Positions 1 through 10,125 of a stretch of 64,000 bases of DNA are shown piece by piece (within the stretch, counting starts at the first letter, position 1; every line of letters starts with the position of its first letter). Source of the DNA: Nelumbo lutea. Its lineage: Eukaryota; Streptophyta; Magnoliopsida; Proteales; Nelumbonaceae. The notes beneath the pieces are model-generated. The model was given only the letters and a program-made list of their open reading frames with translations, searched no databases and was not told where the DNA came from. Made by a program: the position numbers and the translations under genes. Location of the stretch: positions 54,549,759 to 54,613,758 of the forward strand of contig JAKGHH010000003.1 of NCBI GenBank assembly GCA_022828595.1. The letters are read 5' to 3'.

Positions 1-23
1 ACCCCTCCTCCTCTGAACGACAT
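1..23 (-). CDS. Possible first codons of a minus-strand gene leaving the window (Gly/Arg-rich N-terminus)
   Basis: Read on the minus strand, an ATG at 23-21 opens a frame MSFRGGG that runs off the left edge. The context upstream is promoter-like: a TATATAAAT box at 223-231 on the minus strand, about 200 bases before the ATG, with pyrimidine-rich stretches on either side. A start of the form M-S-F-R-G-G is seen in several plant RNA-binding or Gly/Arg-rich proteins, but seven codons do not identify a family. The plus-strand frame over the same bases turns into Lys/Glu-rich low complexity and looks like chance. Inference only. Confidence 0.33.
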
Positions 24-222
24 GGCCGAACCCTTGGATGCAGACGACGGAAGAATATCGAAACACAAAAATAAAATCCAAAAAAATGATAAAACCAACA
101 CAAAGAAGGCGCTGGTTCTGCTCCAGAAGCAATGGAAGGAAGAGAGAGAGAATGAGAACCAACGGACAAATAAGAAAAGAAATAAGAGGAGATCCAAATT
201 CCAAAAGCAGCCAAGGAAGAAA

Positions 223-231
223 ATTTATATA
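223..231 (-). promoter_or_regulatory. Candidate TATA box for the minus-strand gene at the left edge
   Basis: Minus-strand TATATAAAT lies 200 bases upstream of the minus-strand ATG at 23. This spacing allows a start site near 190-200 and a 5' leader of about 170 bases. The motif is nearly symmetric, so orientation rests on the neighbouring ATG. Weak evidence on its own. Confidence 0.3.
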
Positions 232-926
232 AAGTTATTCTCACTTTTCCAGTAGTTTTCCTCCTCTTCTTTTTTTCTTTCTTTTGAGAAAATAATAAAC
301 CAGAGAAAGATGACCGCCCAACTCAGGAGGACTGAGAAAGAAGAAAAGAACAAAGAGATTCGTGTTGAAACAGAAAGGGACGAGGCGCGTCGTGTCCATC
401 TCTCTCTCTCTTTACTCCTTTTTTTACTCTTGACAAGACTGCCAACCAGTCTCAACATTCGTGTCGGTTCCTCTCTCCAACCTGAGTTACGTATACTTCA
501 GTCTCTCGATGGGCCGCTATGGGCCACTTCATGGACCCCGTAACGAATGTCTAGATACGGCCCATAGAAAACCCAATTGGAAGTTTAGTGCCCGTTTGGG
601 AGTGCCCAGCTGAAGATTCGGTTAAATTGGTTCAGCTGCTTTAAAGTACTCTGGATGAAGTATTTAAAGAGGCTGAAGCAGGAAGAATACGTTCAAACAC
701 CCTTCCAACATGAATTTACACTTCACATCTCATGGTGAGATGTATGGTGTCAGATTATATTGGAAGGGTTTTGGAATGTATTTTATTAGTAAGAGATCTA
801 GACTCCTTCAAATGACTGACTGATGGCCAATTTAGGCTCTCCAAATTTTTCACCAAACATAGCTTATAAGCTGTCCACAAGAGACCCGCCTTCGAAATCC
901 AAACACTGCAGTTTTTCAGCCCTCCC

Positions 927-1221
927 AAACAGGGACTTAGTTAACAACCATTCTTTGCCATATTCAAAGCAAGAGTACAAACCTTTGAAATTGAAAGAGG
1001 GGCTGACCATGTAAAATAAAAGAATTTGGTTTCAGGGCAACTAAAAATCATACGACCTCAAAAGATCAAACCCCGCCATGTACTAGCCTGCATCTGCACA
1101 TGGCAGAGAATGTCTGAAATTCATGGTCGAGTGCTCTTGCAAAAATTACTTCTTCTCCAAAAAAAAAGGACTTTTTGTAACAAACAGGGACTTAATTAAC
1201 AACCATTCTTTGCCATATTCA
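927..1221. repeat. Pair of ~40-bp direct repeats 255 bp apart
   Basis: The segment beginning AAACAGGGACTTA and ending CCATATTCA occurs at 927-966 and again at 1182-1221 with only one or two changes. It is too long for an ordinary target-site duplication. A local tandem duplication whose middle has diverged, or two copies of a short dispersed repeat, would explain it. Confidence 0.6.
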
Positions 1222-2399
1222 TAGGGGGTGTTTTTCAATATGTATGATCCCATAAATCATTTTTCTAAGCAAACTTTGGTTTTCTTGATTCATATTATAT
1301 ATTTCTCAAAGTATAGATTTTCTCCAAATTAAAGAAAAAACACCAAAAAAATAAGGAATATGATTCATCTTCCCTTTATTTTACATATAAGTAAACACAG
1401 CTGTTTGGTCTGAAAGAAATGGAGAGAAACAGAAAATTGAAGAACTTCTTAAGAGCTTTAGGCTGCGTTCCCTCAACTTTTTGTTTCTCTCCTATTTGAG
1501 TACCTTCTATAAAACCAAACACAGCCTAAAATGCTTAATTCATTTGAATCAGTGATTATTTAAAAGGTCTGCAAATTGTATTAGTAAGATGGAGAGATTA
1601 AAAATTCAAAACAAGGGCTGAGCCCCAGGTCAGCTTGTTTGACAATTTGACAGTCCAATCTGGGCACCGTTGAGTCTCAAAAGTTCAAATTACAGCAACG
1701 GCCCATGGGCCAAGGATTTTTGGATGGGAGTTGAGTCCTGAGTCCTGACCGAAAAGTGGGAGCCCATCAAAGTGGTACCCAAGAGTCCGACGCTCTTAAT
1801 AATTGTTGATGTATCATCGCATCGCTATCTTTTATCTTTATTCACATCCGAAGCCGGTGCGTAGAACCCACGCAGCCTTACTTTTGCAATTGCGCACGTT
1901 AATGGGCCGCTCCCCCCTGCCTACCGTTATCCGCTCCATATTTGAGAGAGAAAGTTAAGAGCTTGAAAAAATAGAGAAATTTAACAAAGAATTGATTGTA
2001 AGCTGTAACCATGATAAACCACCAACTACAACCGTCTGATGGGTGGATACGGGTCAAGTCTAACTGGATATTTGACTATTCTAGTTCCATTAAAGCATAA
2101 TGTTTTGGCACAGGCTTGATGAAATATTGGTTTACGTTCAACTCGATTCAAAAGCTTATATGTTTGAACTTGGTTCAATTTGAACTCAACAGTAAATCAA
2201 GTTTCATATAAAATAATTAAAAATTTATATATATAAAAACGATACATAGAAATTTTATTTTTTATTATACATATAACAAAAACTATATATATATAAACTT
2301 GATTAGACTCCTGAGCCAAGCTTCAATTGCTAAATATCAAGTACTATTATGCACTTGTGCATGTCAATATAAATATATTGAGCATATTATCCTTAAAGG

Positions 2400-3393
2400 A
2401 CATGGGTCAAAATGGTAAGAAATGATTTAAGACTTTATAATTAAGCAATAGATATTGCATTAAAGATAATAGAATAGATTGATGAATAGGACTCACGTAG
2501 CCAGCCCGGATAAGTCTTAAATGATGAAGATGATGACATGTTTTTCTACTAACCTTTTCCAATCTTAAATTTAAAATTTGAATGGACTGTAGACATTAAA
2601 ATTGTCATGAGCTCCTAAATGGGACTACCCCCATAAACTCAAATTTACTCGTGAGCCTTAGTAAAGGTCCTTCTATTTGGATCATTACCCCATACTTTTA
2701 AATATGTGCATGGGCATAACTCGGGAATTTGTTTTTGTAAATCCATTAGCATAAGGGAATGGTCTATGTGGGACATATTATGAAGTCAAGTTCAAATTCA
2801 ATTGTGAATTACAAATCTTATTGGTTTATGGAATAATCCAACTAAACCCATCTCAAGTCATAAATATGGAAATCTAGTCAATAATTAAAAATCATTCTTT
2901 CTATAAATGATAGATTCCCAACCCTCTTCTTTATAAAAGGTGACTAGAGCCAATCAAACCCAGTCAATCAGCACATCTTCCCATTGATGGAAATTAGTTA
3001 ATAATTGAACAGGCAATAATGGAGGATAAATTATTCTCTCCAAGAATGACAATAATTACAACCTCTCATTCTCTAAAAGGGGTGAGAAGAGCCAATCAAA
3101 TCCTTAATCAAGGGGACTAAGAGATGAGAGCAAAAAAATCTATAAATAAGGGTTCCCATTAAGAGAGAGGGGACTTTTGGTAAAAGGAAAAAAAAAAAAA
3201 CTAGTGAAAGTAAGAAGGCTCTTGAGAAGAATGAAGCACATACCCCATCTTCTAAAGAGCAAAGCCACAACACCTTCAAAGTCTAGCACAATCCTTCTTT
3301 TGATCAAGCTTTCAAAGCCCAATTGAAGGAAAAATATCCACCATTTTTTGAAGTACAAGAGCATATTCTCGTCGTTATGGTTTTTTACCAATT
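2400..3393. other. Degenerate repeat, possibly LTR-derived, beside the viral locus
   Basis: There is no coding content. A near-repeat of GAGCCAATCAAA occurs around 2945-2960 and 3085-3100. A plus-strand TATAAATAAGG at 3141-3151, followed by a purine-rich leader, resembles the U3/R part of an LTR. Positions about 3215-3310 are the reverse complement of 13805-13920, and 3320-3375 resembles 14025-14080 in direct orientation. The block is thus a rearranged copy of the DNA flanking the right end of the viral locus. Confidence 0.4.
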
Positions 3394-3641
3394 AATTGTT
3401 AGTTAACTACAACGGCCTTCAATTCTTCACGGCCTAAACGTGACTTCGACCTTGGTTCAAGGGTTATAGCCTTGGTGAAACTAGCAGATGTCTAGGCTAT
3501 CCAACTTGGGTTCTAGCCAAGTGATATCTCCAAAGAAACTACAGTCTTTGGGTTCTAGCCAAAGGTTCTAAGAGGTATCTAGTTAAGAGGAAATCCTAAT
3601 AAGGTAGGTACCGGAGAAGGAAGGTTAGATAGGGATTAATG

Positions 3642-3653
3642 GCTCTGATACCA
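3642..3653 (-). promoter_or_regulatory. Viral primer-binding site, copy A (Met-tRNA)
   Basis: Minus-strand TGGTATCAGAGC is the standard complement of the initiator Met-tRNA 3' end. It marks the reverse-transcription start in caulimovirids and many plant LTR elements. Leader sequence shared with copies B and C lies immediately to its right. Confidence 0.75.
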
Positions 3654-4140
3654 AATGTGGTGTGAACATTAAAAGTGAACAGTAATAATTAATAGTAATA
3701 GTGAACAGTTAAGTAATGTGAATATATATGTGTATGCTATATGTAGAGTATCAATATGTTGGGAAAAATCATAATGACGAAAATATGCAAAGAAAACCAA
3801 AAATAGTAGGAAAGCAACGTAACAGAAATATATTACTGATAGTACTTACAAAGAGGGATCGAAAATACTTTGAAAACGACACTCTTGCTCACAAGTACAA
3901 TAACACTCAGAAAATTTTTACAACAATCCTTACTACAAACACTCAGAAGGAAAAAAAGACTATTGGACTCTTCTTTTACTCGAGATTTTTGCACCAGAAA
4001 GCATTGCACACCGAAAACTAGAGGAAACGTTCCTTTTATAGAGACTATCGAGGATTCTAGAGAAAGGTAGAGAGGAACTGCTTTATTCGAGCTTATCCTG
4101 AAGGCCTATATTATTAAGATTCCTTTTGGACTTTTCTTTT
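3654..4140 (-). promoter_or_regulatory. Viral leader and promoter unit, copy A
   Basis: Minus strand: TATAAAAGGA at 4031-4040, then a leader of about 380 bases ending at the primer site. The same unit recurs at 5034-6000 and 13350-13790 with scattered substitutions. Only in copy A does sequence upstream of the TATA lead straight into the polyprotein C-terminal frame, so A probably keeps the native genome-end arrangement. Confidence 0.65.
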
Positions 4141-4288
4141 GAGCATCTAAATAATTGAGATGCTTTCTTCCGACCTTATCTTTTTCTTTTGTCCTATCAG
4201 GACCGATTGGTGATGCTTTTGCATTATTGATCTTCTTTTACTGTTGATGATAAAAGAGAATCTCTCAACAGTTTTCTAATAATTGTCC

Positions 4289-4987
4289 CTAGTGGGGGAT
4301 AAGTGACCTAATGCTTTCTATCTCTAAGTCCTTCGAGATTCCTTTACTTCTCTCTTTCATCCGTTCAGCAAAGTGGAGAGACATATCTTCAAGCTCCAAG
4401 GGGTCTAAGTTAAGAAACTTGCTTCGAAGCTTGTCCATGTAGGATTCAAAGAGAGACTGAAATATGTCATATCCATCTATTGATGGCTTTAGGGTCTCAG
4501 TGAGATCAAATTTATCCAACCACTTGATTTCAATAATTCTATTAATGGTTGGAGGCATCCAAGAGACATCTAAATGGTAACTCCATGTTAATATCCACGG
4601 GAGAAAAAAAGTTTAAAAAAATTCGATCTGTTTTACATGGTCAAATTATAAATAACTTTTTCCTTTCCCAAAAGCTCTATATTTGTTAATTATCTCTTGC
4701 TGGGGAAAGATGTCGTCCGAGGCTCTCCATGTGGTCCACCACACATAGGCCCAGTTAGGATAGGGACCCTAGAATTCTTTTGAAAATCTGATGAAACATG
4801 AATGTTTGAAAATGGAGTTTTGTAACAACAAAAACCTTATACCAAGCATCTTGATAATTCCAATAATTGAACATCCTAGGTCTTCTGCCAATGGGCTTGG
4901 TGATGAATCTGGGTTTATTGGAATCGCCCCTTCGGGATTGGCATGAGAAGAAACAAAGGAGGCTTCCTCTCGAGAAATAATTACCAC
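4289..4987 (-). pseudogene. Caulimovirid polyprotein C-terminal region, broken
   Basis: Minus-strand frames at 4987-4769 and 4558-4289, joined by an intervening shifted stretch, contain features seen downstream of RNase H in petuvirus-like polyproteins. These are a Trp-rich block (WAYVWWTTW near 4750), a segment with IFPQQ, and a terminal charged region ending at a stop just before the promoter unit. There is no catalytic domain here. The right end abuts the primer site of copy B, which is not a natural viral junction, so a large internal piece is missing. The family call rests on layout and this Trp-rich block. Confidence 0.5.
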
Positions 4988-5021
4988 AAAATCGGAGTAG
5001 GTGATGTATTGGCTTGAATTA

Positions 5022-5077
5022 GCTCTGATACCAATTGTGGTGTGATACCAATTGTGGTATCAATGGCTCTCATACCA
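5022..5077 (-). promoter_or_regulatory. Viral primer-binding site, copy B, locally duplicated
   Basis: Minus-strand TGGTATCAGAGC at 5022-5033 is followed 44 bases to the right by a one-base variant at 5066-5077, with ACCAATTGTGGT repeated around them. The duplication is absent from copies A and C. Confidence 0.65.
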
Positions 5078-6008
5078 ATCCTCTCAAGAAAAGTCACCAC
5101 GATTGCTATATGTAGAGTATCAATAGGCTAAGAAAAACCATAACGATGGAAATATGTAGAGAAAACCAGAAATAGTAGGAAAGCAACGTAATGGAAATAT
5201 ATTATTGATAGTACTTATAGAAGGATATCGAGAATACTTTAAAAACAACACTCTTTCTCACAAGTAGACCTGTTCATGGGCCGGGTGGCCCGACGGGCCG
5301 GCCCAGCCCGACCCGGTCCCCGAACGGGCTTGAATAGGTATATAGGCCCGTGGGCTTAACCTCGAGCCAAAAAGCCTGGCTCGCAATAAATTCGAGCCGA
5401 GCTAGGGATTTGCCAAAATACCCTGGCCCGAGCCCGGCCCAGCCCGACCTATAAATAAACCTAGAAAACCTAGTTGAATACCCCTCTTTTTTTCACCTCT
5501 TTCCCTTCTTTAAATATTTTTTTAATATAAATAATTTTTGAATTTATATATTTTTTAATGTAAATAAATTCTTATGTATATTGATTATTGAATAGGGAAA
5601 TTTTCTAATTTTTTTATTAGGTCGGTCTTTGGGTTCGGGCTCAGGCTTTGGGCTTTTTATTAGGGCCAGGCTCGGGCCCAAGTTGTAGGCCCGTTGGTTG
5701 GGTCGGGCTCGGGCTCGGGCCTAACATATTTCTGTTAATGAATAGTAAAAACCCGACCCGACCTGGCCCATGAACAGGTCTACTCACAAGTACAATAACG
5801 CTTAGAAAATTTTTACAACAATCCTTATTATAAACACCCATAAGGAAAATAAGACTACTGGACTCTTCTTTTGCTCGAGATTTTTGCACCAAAAAGCATT
5901 GCACACCGAGAACTGGAGGAAGCGTTCATTTTATAGAGACTGTCGAGGATTCTAGAGAAAGGCAAAGAGGAACTGCTTTATTCGAGCTTGATTAAGATTC
6001 CTTTTGGA
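5078..6008 (-). promoter_or_regulatory. Viral leader and promoter unit, copy B, split by a MITE
   Basis: This is homologous to copies A and C, with minus-strand TATAAAATG at 5927-5935. A hAT-type MITE interrupts the leader between 5265 and 5782. At about 6008 the viral sequence changes to the AGCTTGATCAAAAGAAGG flank that also follows copy C, and then to gypsy sequence at about 6059. Confidence 0.65.
5265..5782. mobile_element. hAT-type MITE, 518 bp, copy 1
   Basis: Terminal inverted repeats TAGACCTGTTCATGGGCC and its near-complement frame a GC-rich outer part full of GGCCCG/CGGGCC motifs and an AT-rich core. The 8-base target-site duplication CTCACAAG is exact at 5257-5264 and 5783-5790. 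An 8-bp TSD with TAG-type termini is the hAT signature. No transposase is encoded. A relative with its own TSD lies at 25237-25780. Confidence 0.92.
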
Positions 6009-6129
6009 AGCTTGATCAAAAGAAGGATTGTGCTAGACTTCGAAGGTGTTATGGCTTTGCTCTTTAGTTGTCTTATGCTCCTTGAGAACCTGCACAAGCT
6101 GCTCTTCTTGTGGTGCGTTAAGGCTACTA

Positions 6130-6659
6130 GAGATGATCACCGGTAATGTCTCTCCGTCTCCAAGGAATACGTACTTGAGGTGATTAGGGAAAGGCTTCAA
6201 TTCTAGAATGGGGGCCTACAAAACAGAGGGTAAAGGCTTCTTGTCAGAACTCGGCAACATACTATTAGGAGCATTACCTGATTGTTGTAACTCTGGAGAA
6301 TCATCCAATGCTGCAATAGTTTACTGCAAATCAGCATTCAGCATTGGCTCCTCTTTCTCAAGATGTTTACTAATGGAAACTTCTAATCCATCATTCCCAT
6401 CAAGTTCAAAAACCTCTTGTGCCAAAGAATCAATCGCATCAATAGAACAGATAGGATTATCATCAGCAGGATATTTCATGGCATCATAAATATTAAACTT
6501 AACAATTTCACCATCAAATTCCATGGTGAGTGTGCCATTATGAACATCTATCTTTGTCTTGGATGTCTTTAAGAATGGTCTCCCTAGCAAAATAGGAGTG
6601 GTTTGTTCACCATTATCCATATCAAGCACATAAAATTCAGCAGGAAAAAACCAAATCAT
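6130..6659 (-). pseudogene. Gypsy protease-RT linker and RT N-terminus, truncated
   Basis: The frame includes LLGRPFLKTSKTKIDVHNGT, typical of the stretch just after retropepsin in Tat/Athila Pol, then an acidic linker, then the conserved block leading into RT. It breaks off near 6059 before any RT catalytic motif. It overlaps the upstream protease frame by a shift near 6640. Confidence 0.7.
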
Positions 6660-6885
6660 TTACTTTTACTAGAACATCCTCAACTACACCCTTAGCATAA
6701 GCGTTAGATCTATCAGCCAATTGAATCACTACACCAGTCTTATTTAAAGGTCCAAGTTTCAAAGAAGCATATATAGAATATGGTGTGACATTGATAGAAG
6801 CTCCTAAGTCTAACATGGCCTTCTCAATTCTAGTGCTACCTATCATGCAAGGGATAGTGAATATACCTGTACATTTGCACTGCAT
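6637..6885 (-). pseudogene. Gypsy retropepsin (aspartic protease) domain
   Basis: An 82-residue minus-strand frame. The active-site region reads LDLGASINV, the D-L-G-A form usual in this plant gypsy lineage, followed by PYSIY and a Leu/Gly-rich flap region. It would process Gag-Pol in the element's virus-like particle. The catalytic Asp is retained, but the flanking frames are disrupted. Confidence 0.75.
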
Positions 6886-6955
6886 AAACTTTTTCCCCTA
6901 CTCTCACCTTTTCACATCCTCTTCGTTTTTGTTTCCTCTTATGTGTACACAATTC

Positions 6956-7435
6956 TTAAAGGAATTTAGCATAACAAGGTACTTGTTTAATAGCATCTAA
7001 GAGTGGGATGTTTACCTCACATCTACGAAAAGTTTCATAAAATTCTTTGAACTGCTTATCTTTCCTAGAACCTGCTAAAGCATTAGGAAAAGGAGGTACC
7101 GGTTTATAATCGGAAAGAGGCGGAAACTTACGCTTAGGTACTTCATCACCATCGGGAGTGATGTCTTTCTCCTTTTCTTGGTTCGACAATGCGAGGGATG
7201 CCCTTGTTGGAGTCTTAACCTCTTTACCACTTCTCAAAACGATCGCACTTGCATTTTCTCTTGGATTCACAACCGTTTGAGAGGGTAATTTCCCCGAACT
7301 TTGTGCCTCTAACCGATTAATTACGGTCGCCATTTGGCCCATCTGATTGTCCAAACATTGGATACTGACCCTTGTCTCATGTTGAAATTGCAAAGTGTTA
7401 GTGGCAAGAGATTTGACAATATCCTCTAAAGACAT
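6956..7435 (-). pseudogene. Gypsy Gag C-terminal region
   Basis: A 159-residue frame. MSLEDIVKSL and a Gln/Met-rich helical segment lead into NPRENASAIVLRSGKE and a basic, Pro-rich tail. This is the long spacer between the zinc knuckle and protease in Tat/Athila elements. Frame changes separate it from neighbouring Gag pieces. Confidence 0.65.
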
Positions 7436-7638
7436 ACCTGAATTAGAAGTTTGGGCTAGCTGTTGTCAAGGGGGTGCGGCTGATACTACTGAAAAGTCAG
7501 GCAGTTTTATGGATTCCCATAGCTGAGATCGGGGTGATCCCTCCATCCCAGATTATACGTGTTTGAATAGGGATCATATTTCCTATGCGGTTGCCCTGGA
7601 AAATCACATGTTGCATTTACTTGCTCAACGGGCTCCTC

Positions 7639-7899
7639 TTAAAGAGTTGGGCACATATCAGTTGGATGCCCTACTACCGAACATATCCCGCAAGCCTTTA
7701 TCGTTTGCATGTTACCTATAGCCATTTGACAAATAAGAGAAATTAGACTTGCAATTTGTTGTTCTATGGAAGAGATATTTACCTCATTAGTATGCTTTGA
7801 TGGAGGGTTGAGCCTATAGCTGAACTGTTGAGAGTTGGCCGCCATATTTGCAATCAGATTTCTCGTGGCATTGGGAGTTTTATCTACTAAAAGCATCAA
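7639..7899 (-). pseudogene. Gypsy Gag segment with zinc knuckle
   Basis: An 86-residue frame ending in a CX2CX4HX4C knuckle (ACGICSVVGHPTDMC), the nucleic-acid-binding motif of Gag. Upstream helices match the post-capsid region of the same family. A stop or shift separates it from the capsid frame to the right. Confidence 0.75.
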
Positions 7900-8045
7900 T
7901 CATGCTCCTATCAGTGGGTTGAAGACCCTCATAGAAATACTAGATCAGTAGGTGCTCGCTGATTTGATGATGGGGGCAGCTTGCACATAATTTCTTAAAA
8001 CATTCCCAGTATTCATGTAGGGACTCCCCGTTGTATTGCCTTACA

Positions 8046-8432
8046 CTACAGATTTCTTTTCTGATGTTGACCGCCCTTGTAGCTAAGAAATACTTCTCTA
8101 AGAATAGCCTCTTCATTTCGTTCCATGTGGTAACTCCTGGAGGATAGATAATAGAACCAATCCTTAGCTGAATCCTTTAGAGAAAATGGAAAGGCTCTCA
8201 ATTTGATTTGTTCTTCAATCACCCCCATGGGTTTCATACTCATGCATACCACATAGAGCTCCTTTAGATGCTTGTGAGGATCCTCACTTGCAAGACCGTG
8301 AAAAGTGGGTAAGAGATGTATCAATCCATATTTCAATTCAAAATTAGCATCAACATCTAAAGCAGGAAAAGTTATGCATAAGGGTTGCTTATTCAAATCA
8401 GGTGCAACAAGCTCTTTCAAGGTTCGTTCCAA
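8046..8432 (-). pseudogene. Gypsy Gag capsid domain (retrotrans_gag)
   Basis: A 128-residue frame with LLPTFHGLASEDPHKHLKE and IKLRAFPFSLKDSAKDW, both diagnostic of plant Ty3/gypsy capsid. The C-terminal part shifts frame near the usual tryptophan block. The frame just upstream (8601-8398) carries the acidic N-terminal Gag segment. Confidence 0.85.
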
Positions 8433-8601
8433 TCATGATGTCCTCTTCTCTCAAATCAGAACCATTAACAAATAAGGAATCAAGATCTGGTTCGTTCTCT
8501 TCAAAATGACTCCAAGCTTCCCTCCTTAACTTGCGCAAAGTCCCCTCTATTTCTGGATCGAACTGCAAATCACCTTTCTTAGAGAATTGAGCTACATGCA
8601 T
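8398..8601 (-). pseudogene. Gypsy Gag N-terminal segment
   Basis: A 67-residue acidic frame that overlaps the capsid frame by a shift. Its position directly upstream of the capsid domain and its composition fit the Gag N-terminus. The real start is not certain because the leader is decayed. Confidence 0.5.
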
Positions 8602-9668
8602 AAATCAAGGAAACTTAATTTAGTCGAGTGTTCTTCCATAGATCTAACGATTTCTGATGTAGCAAATCATTAAAGCATAGTTGCTTCACAGATTAGAGGG
8701 ATCAAACAATTATGGATTTGATATCTAATCTAGCAGTAGATCGTAACGAATAATAAACTACTAGGCCTCCTAGTAATCAAACGAAGCAATCATGAACAAG
8801 AATACAGAAGAACATTCGATATTCAAAGCATAAATCAAACAATAAAAATCAAATTAGATCTCATAGTTTGGTGGATTCTGAGGCTTCTGTTTCCTTGTAC
8901 TAAGTATTAGAGTTTAGCCATGCATGGTCATGGTGAAAACTCAAGAAAAATCATAGAATAGAGAAGAGAAGAGAAAAGAGATTCGACTGCTCCAAATCTG
9001 CTTTCTTTCTCCCTTTCTTGCTGAGTTCTTGTCCCCAAGGTTGAGTGGTGCCTTCTTGATAATCCACCCCCCTTTTTATAGCCTTAAGGGGAGGGGCCGT
9101 TTCCAACTCTTCTTAGGAGTTCCTTCTCAAAAATAGAAAGTCTTATCTCCTAATGGGATAAAGCTTAATTCAAATCTAATCTTACCCTTATCTCTAGATA
9201 GAAACTCTTAATTAAGTTGGACTCTAACTCTTTTCTTTCTTTAAAATTACAATAAAAATCAGATCTGATTAAGACTCTTAACCGAATTCTATTAGGAGTG
9301 GTGGGTGGGCCCTATTACTGCATGCTGAATTGGGTTGGTCTTCTCCAGCGAATTGGGGCTTTTCTACGAATTTGCAGAGATTTCGGGCCTGATTTTGATA
9401 TTGATTAAGTCCAAATCTATCAAAACTCAAAACATGAAAGTTGTATATTTTTTCCTTATATTTTTAATGCATTTTGAATCATCTCAATCGGAGTCCGGAT
9501 GAGAGACTTATTCCTAAATTACCGCACAGTGCTGAAACTATGCAAAATTACCCGATTAGCCTTATTTTTCACCTAACGCCTCCTTTCGTGCCCTAAATCG
9601 AAATATATGAATAGTGAGTTCAATTAGGCACTAAATAAGTTTAAAAAGACTGAATATTAAGGGATACA

Positions 9669-9990
9669 AATATGATAATTTTCATTCTCATCACATTTAC
9701 CTGTTGAGAGGTTTTCTCAAAGTATTTAGAAGGTACAATTCCTTCTCTAATACAATTTATATCAGCACCTGAATAAATTAAGGTGATAACTAAGAAATTG
9801 AAAGCTTTTATTCTAATAGTGATTTTTGAATACCATTTTTGGTACTTGACTTCCTCAATGGAGTATATAAACTCTTCATCATCTCCAATAAATTCAACGG
9901 GTTCTAATTTTGAGGATTTTTCAGATTGTTTCGTCCAGAAATTTTCAACTTCTAACTGGTCAACCCTAGCTTTTAGGGTTTTAATTTCTT
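9669..9990 (-). pseudogene. Caulimovirid aspartic protease fragment with a substituted catalytic Asp
   Basis: The minus strand at about 9790-9700 reads ...LIYSGADINCI..GIVPSKYFEKT, the active-site block of pararetroviral protease. The position that should hold the catalytic aspartate is a Tyr codon at 9773-9775. The fragment ends at 9669, where the gypsy LTR begins, so RT and RNase H are absent. It follows the coat-protein segment in the expected polyprotein order. Confidence 0.65.
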
Positions 9991-10125
9991 TTTTGAGCCA
10001 TTAACCTCTTGTCTGAGGTAATTCAAAGAAGGGGGCTTAGAGGTTCCTAATTGAGCTCTTCTCATAATCTCACTATATGATATTATATTTTTTACTTCGA
10101 ATGGTCTTTTAGATTTTTCTTTACT

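Larger units (their letters stand above)
24..2400. other. Intergenic region, no gene recognised
   Basis: No coding frame with recognisable content. The first 500 bases are probably leader and promoter of the minus-strand gene and carry a short CT run near 399-411. A roughly 40-base direct repeat occurs at 927-966 and 1182-1221. The rest is AT-rich, with no terminal repeats that I could pair. Confidence 0.6.
6059..9668 (-). mobile_element. Truncated Ty3/gypsy element (Tat/Athila-like), minus strand
   Basis: Running right to left: an LTR candidate beginning TGTATCCC at 9668, with a minus-strand TATA (CTATAAAAAGG, about 9073-9081), then leader, Gag, zinc knuckle, retropepsin and the very start of the reverse transcriptase region (KYVFLGDGETLPVIISSSL near 6130-6185). 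The element stops there against viral flank DNA, so RT, RNase H, integrase and the 3' LTR are missing. I could not place the inner LTR border or a standard primer site. Left and right junctions lie inside viral-locus DNA. Confidence 0.7.

Noticed and set aside
22..255. Plus-strand frame starting MAEPLDADDG
   Set aside because: It becomes Lys/Glu low complexity, has no family resemblance, and overlaps the likely minus-strand leader.
3642..3653. LTR retrotransposon primer site
   Set aside because: The same motif is used by caulimovirids, no LTR pair flanks it, and it is followed by leader shared with the viral units; the viral reading is preferred.
5641..5904. Frame rich in Gly/Pro across 5641-5904
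   Set aside because: It is a translation of the GC-rich end of the hAT MITE running into viral leader; no conserved protein.
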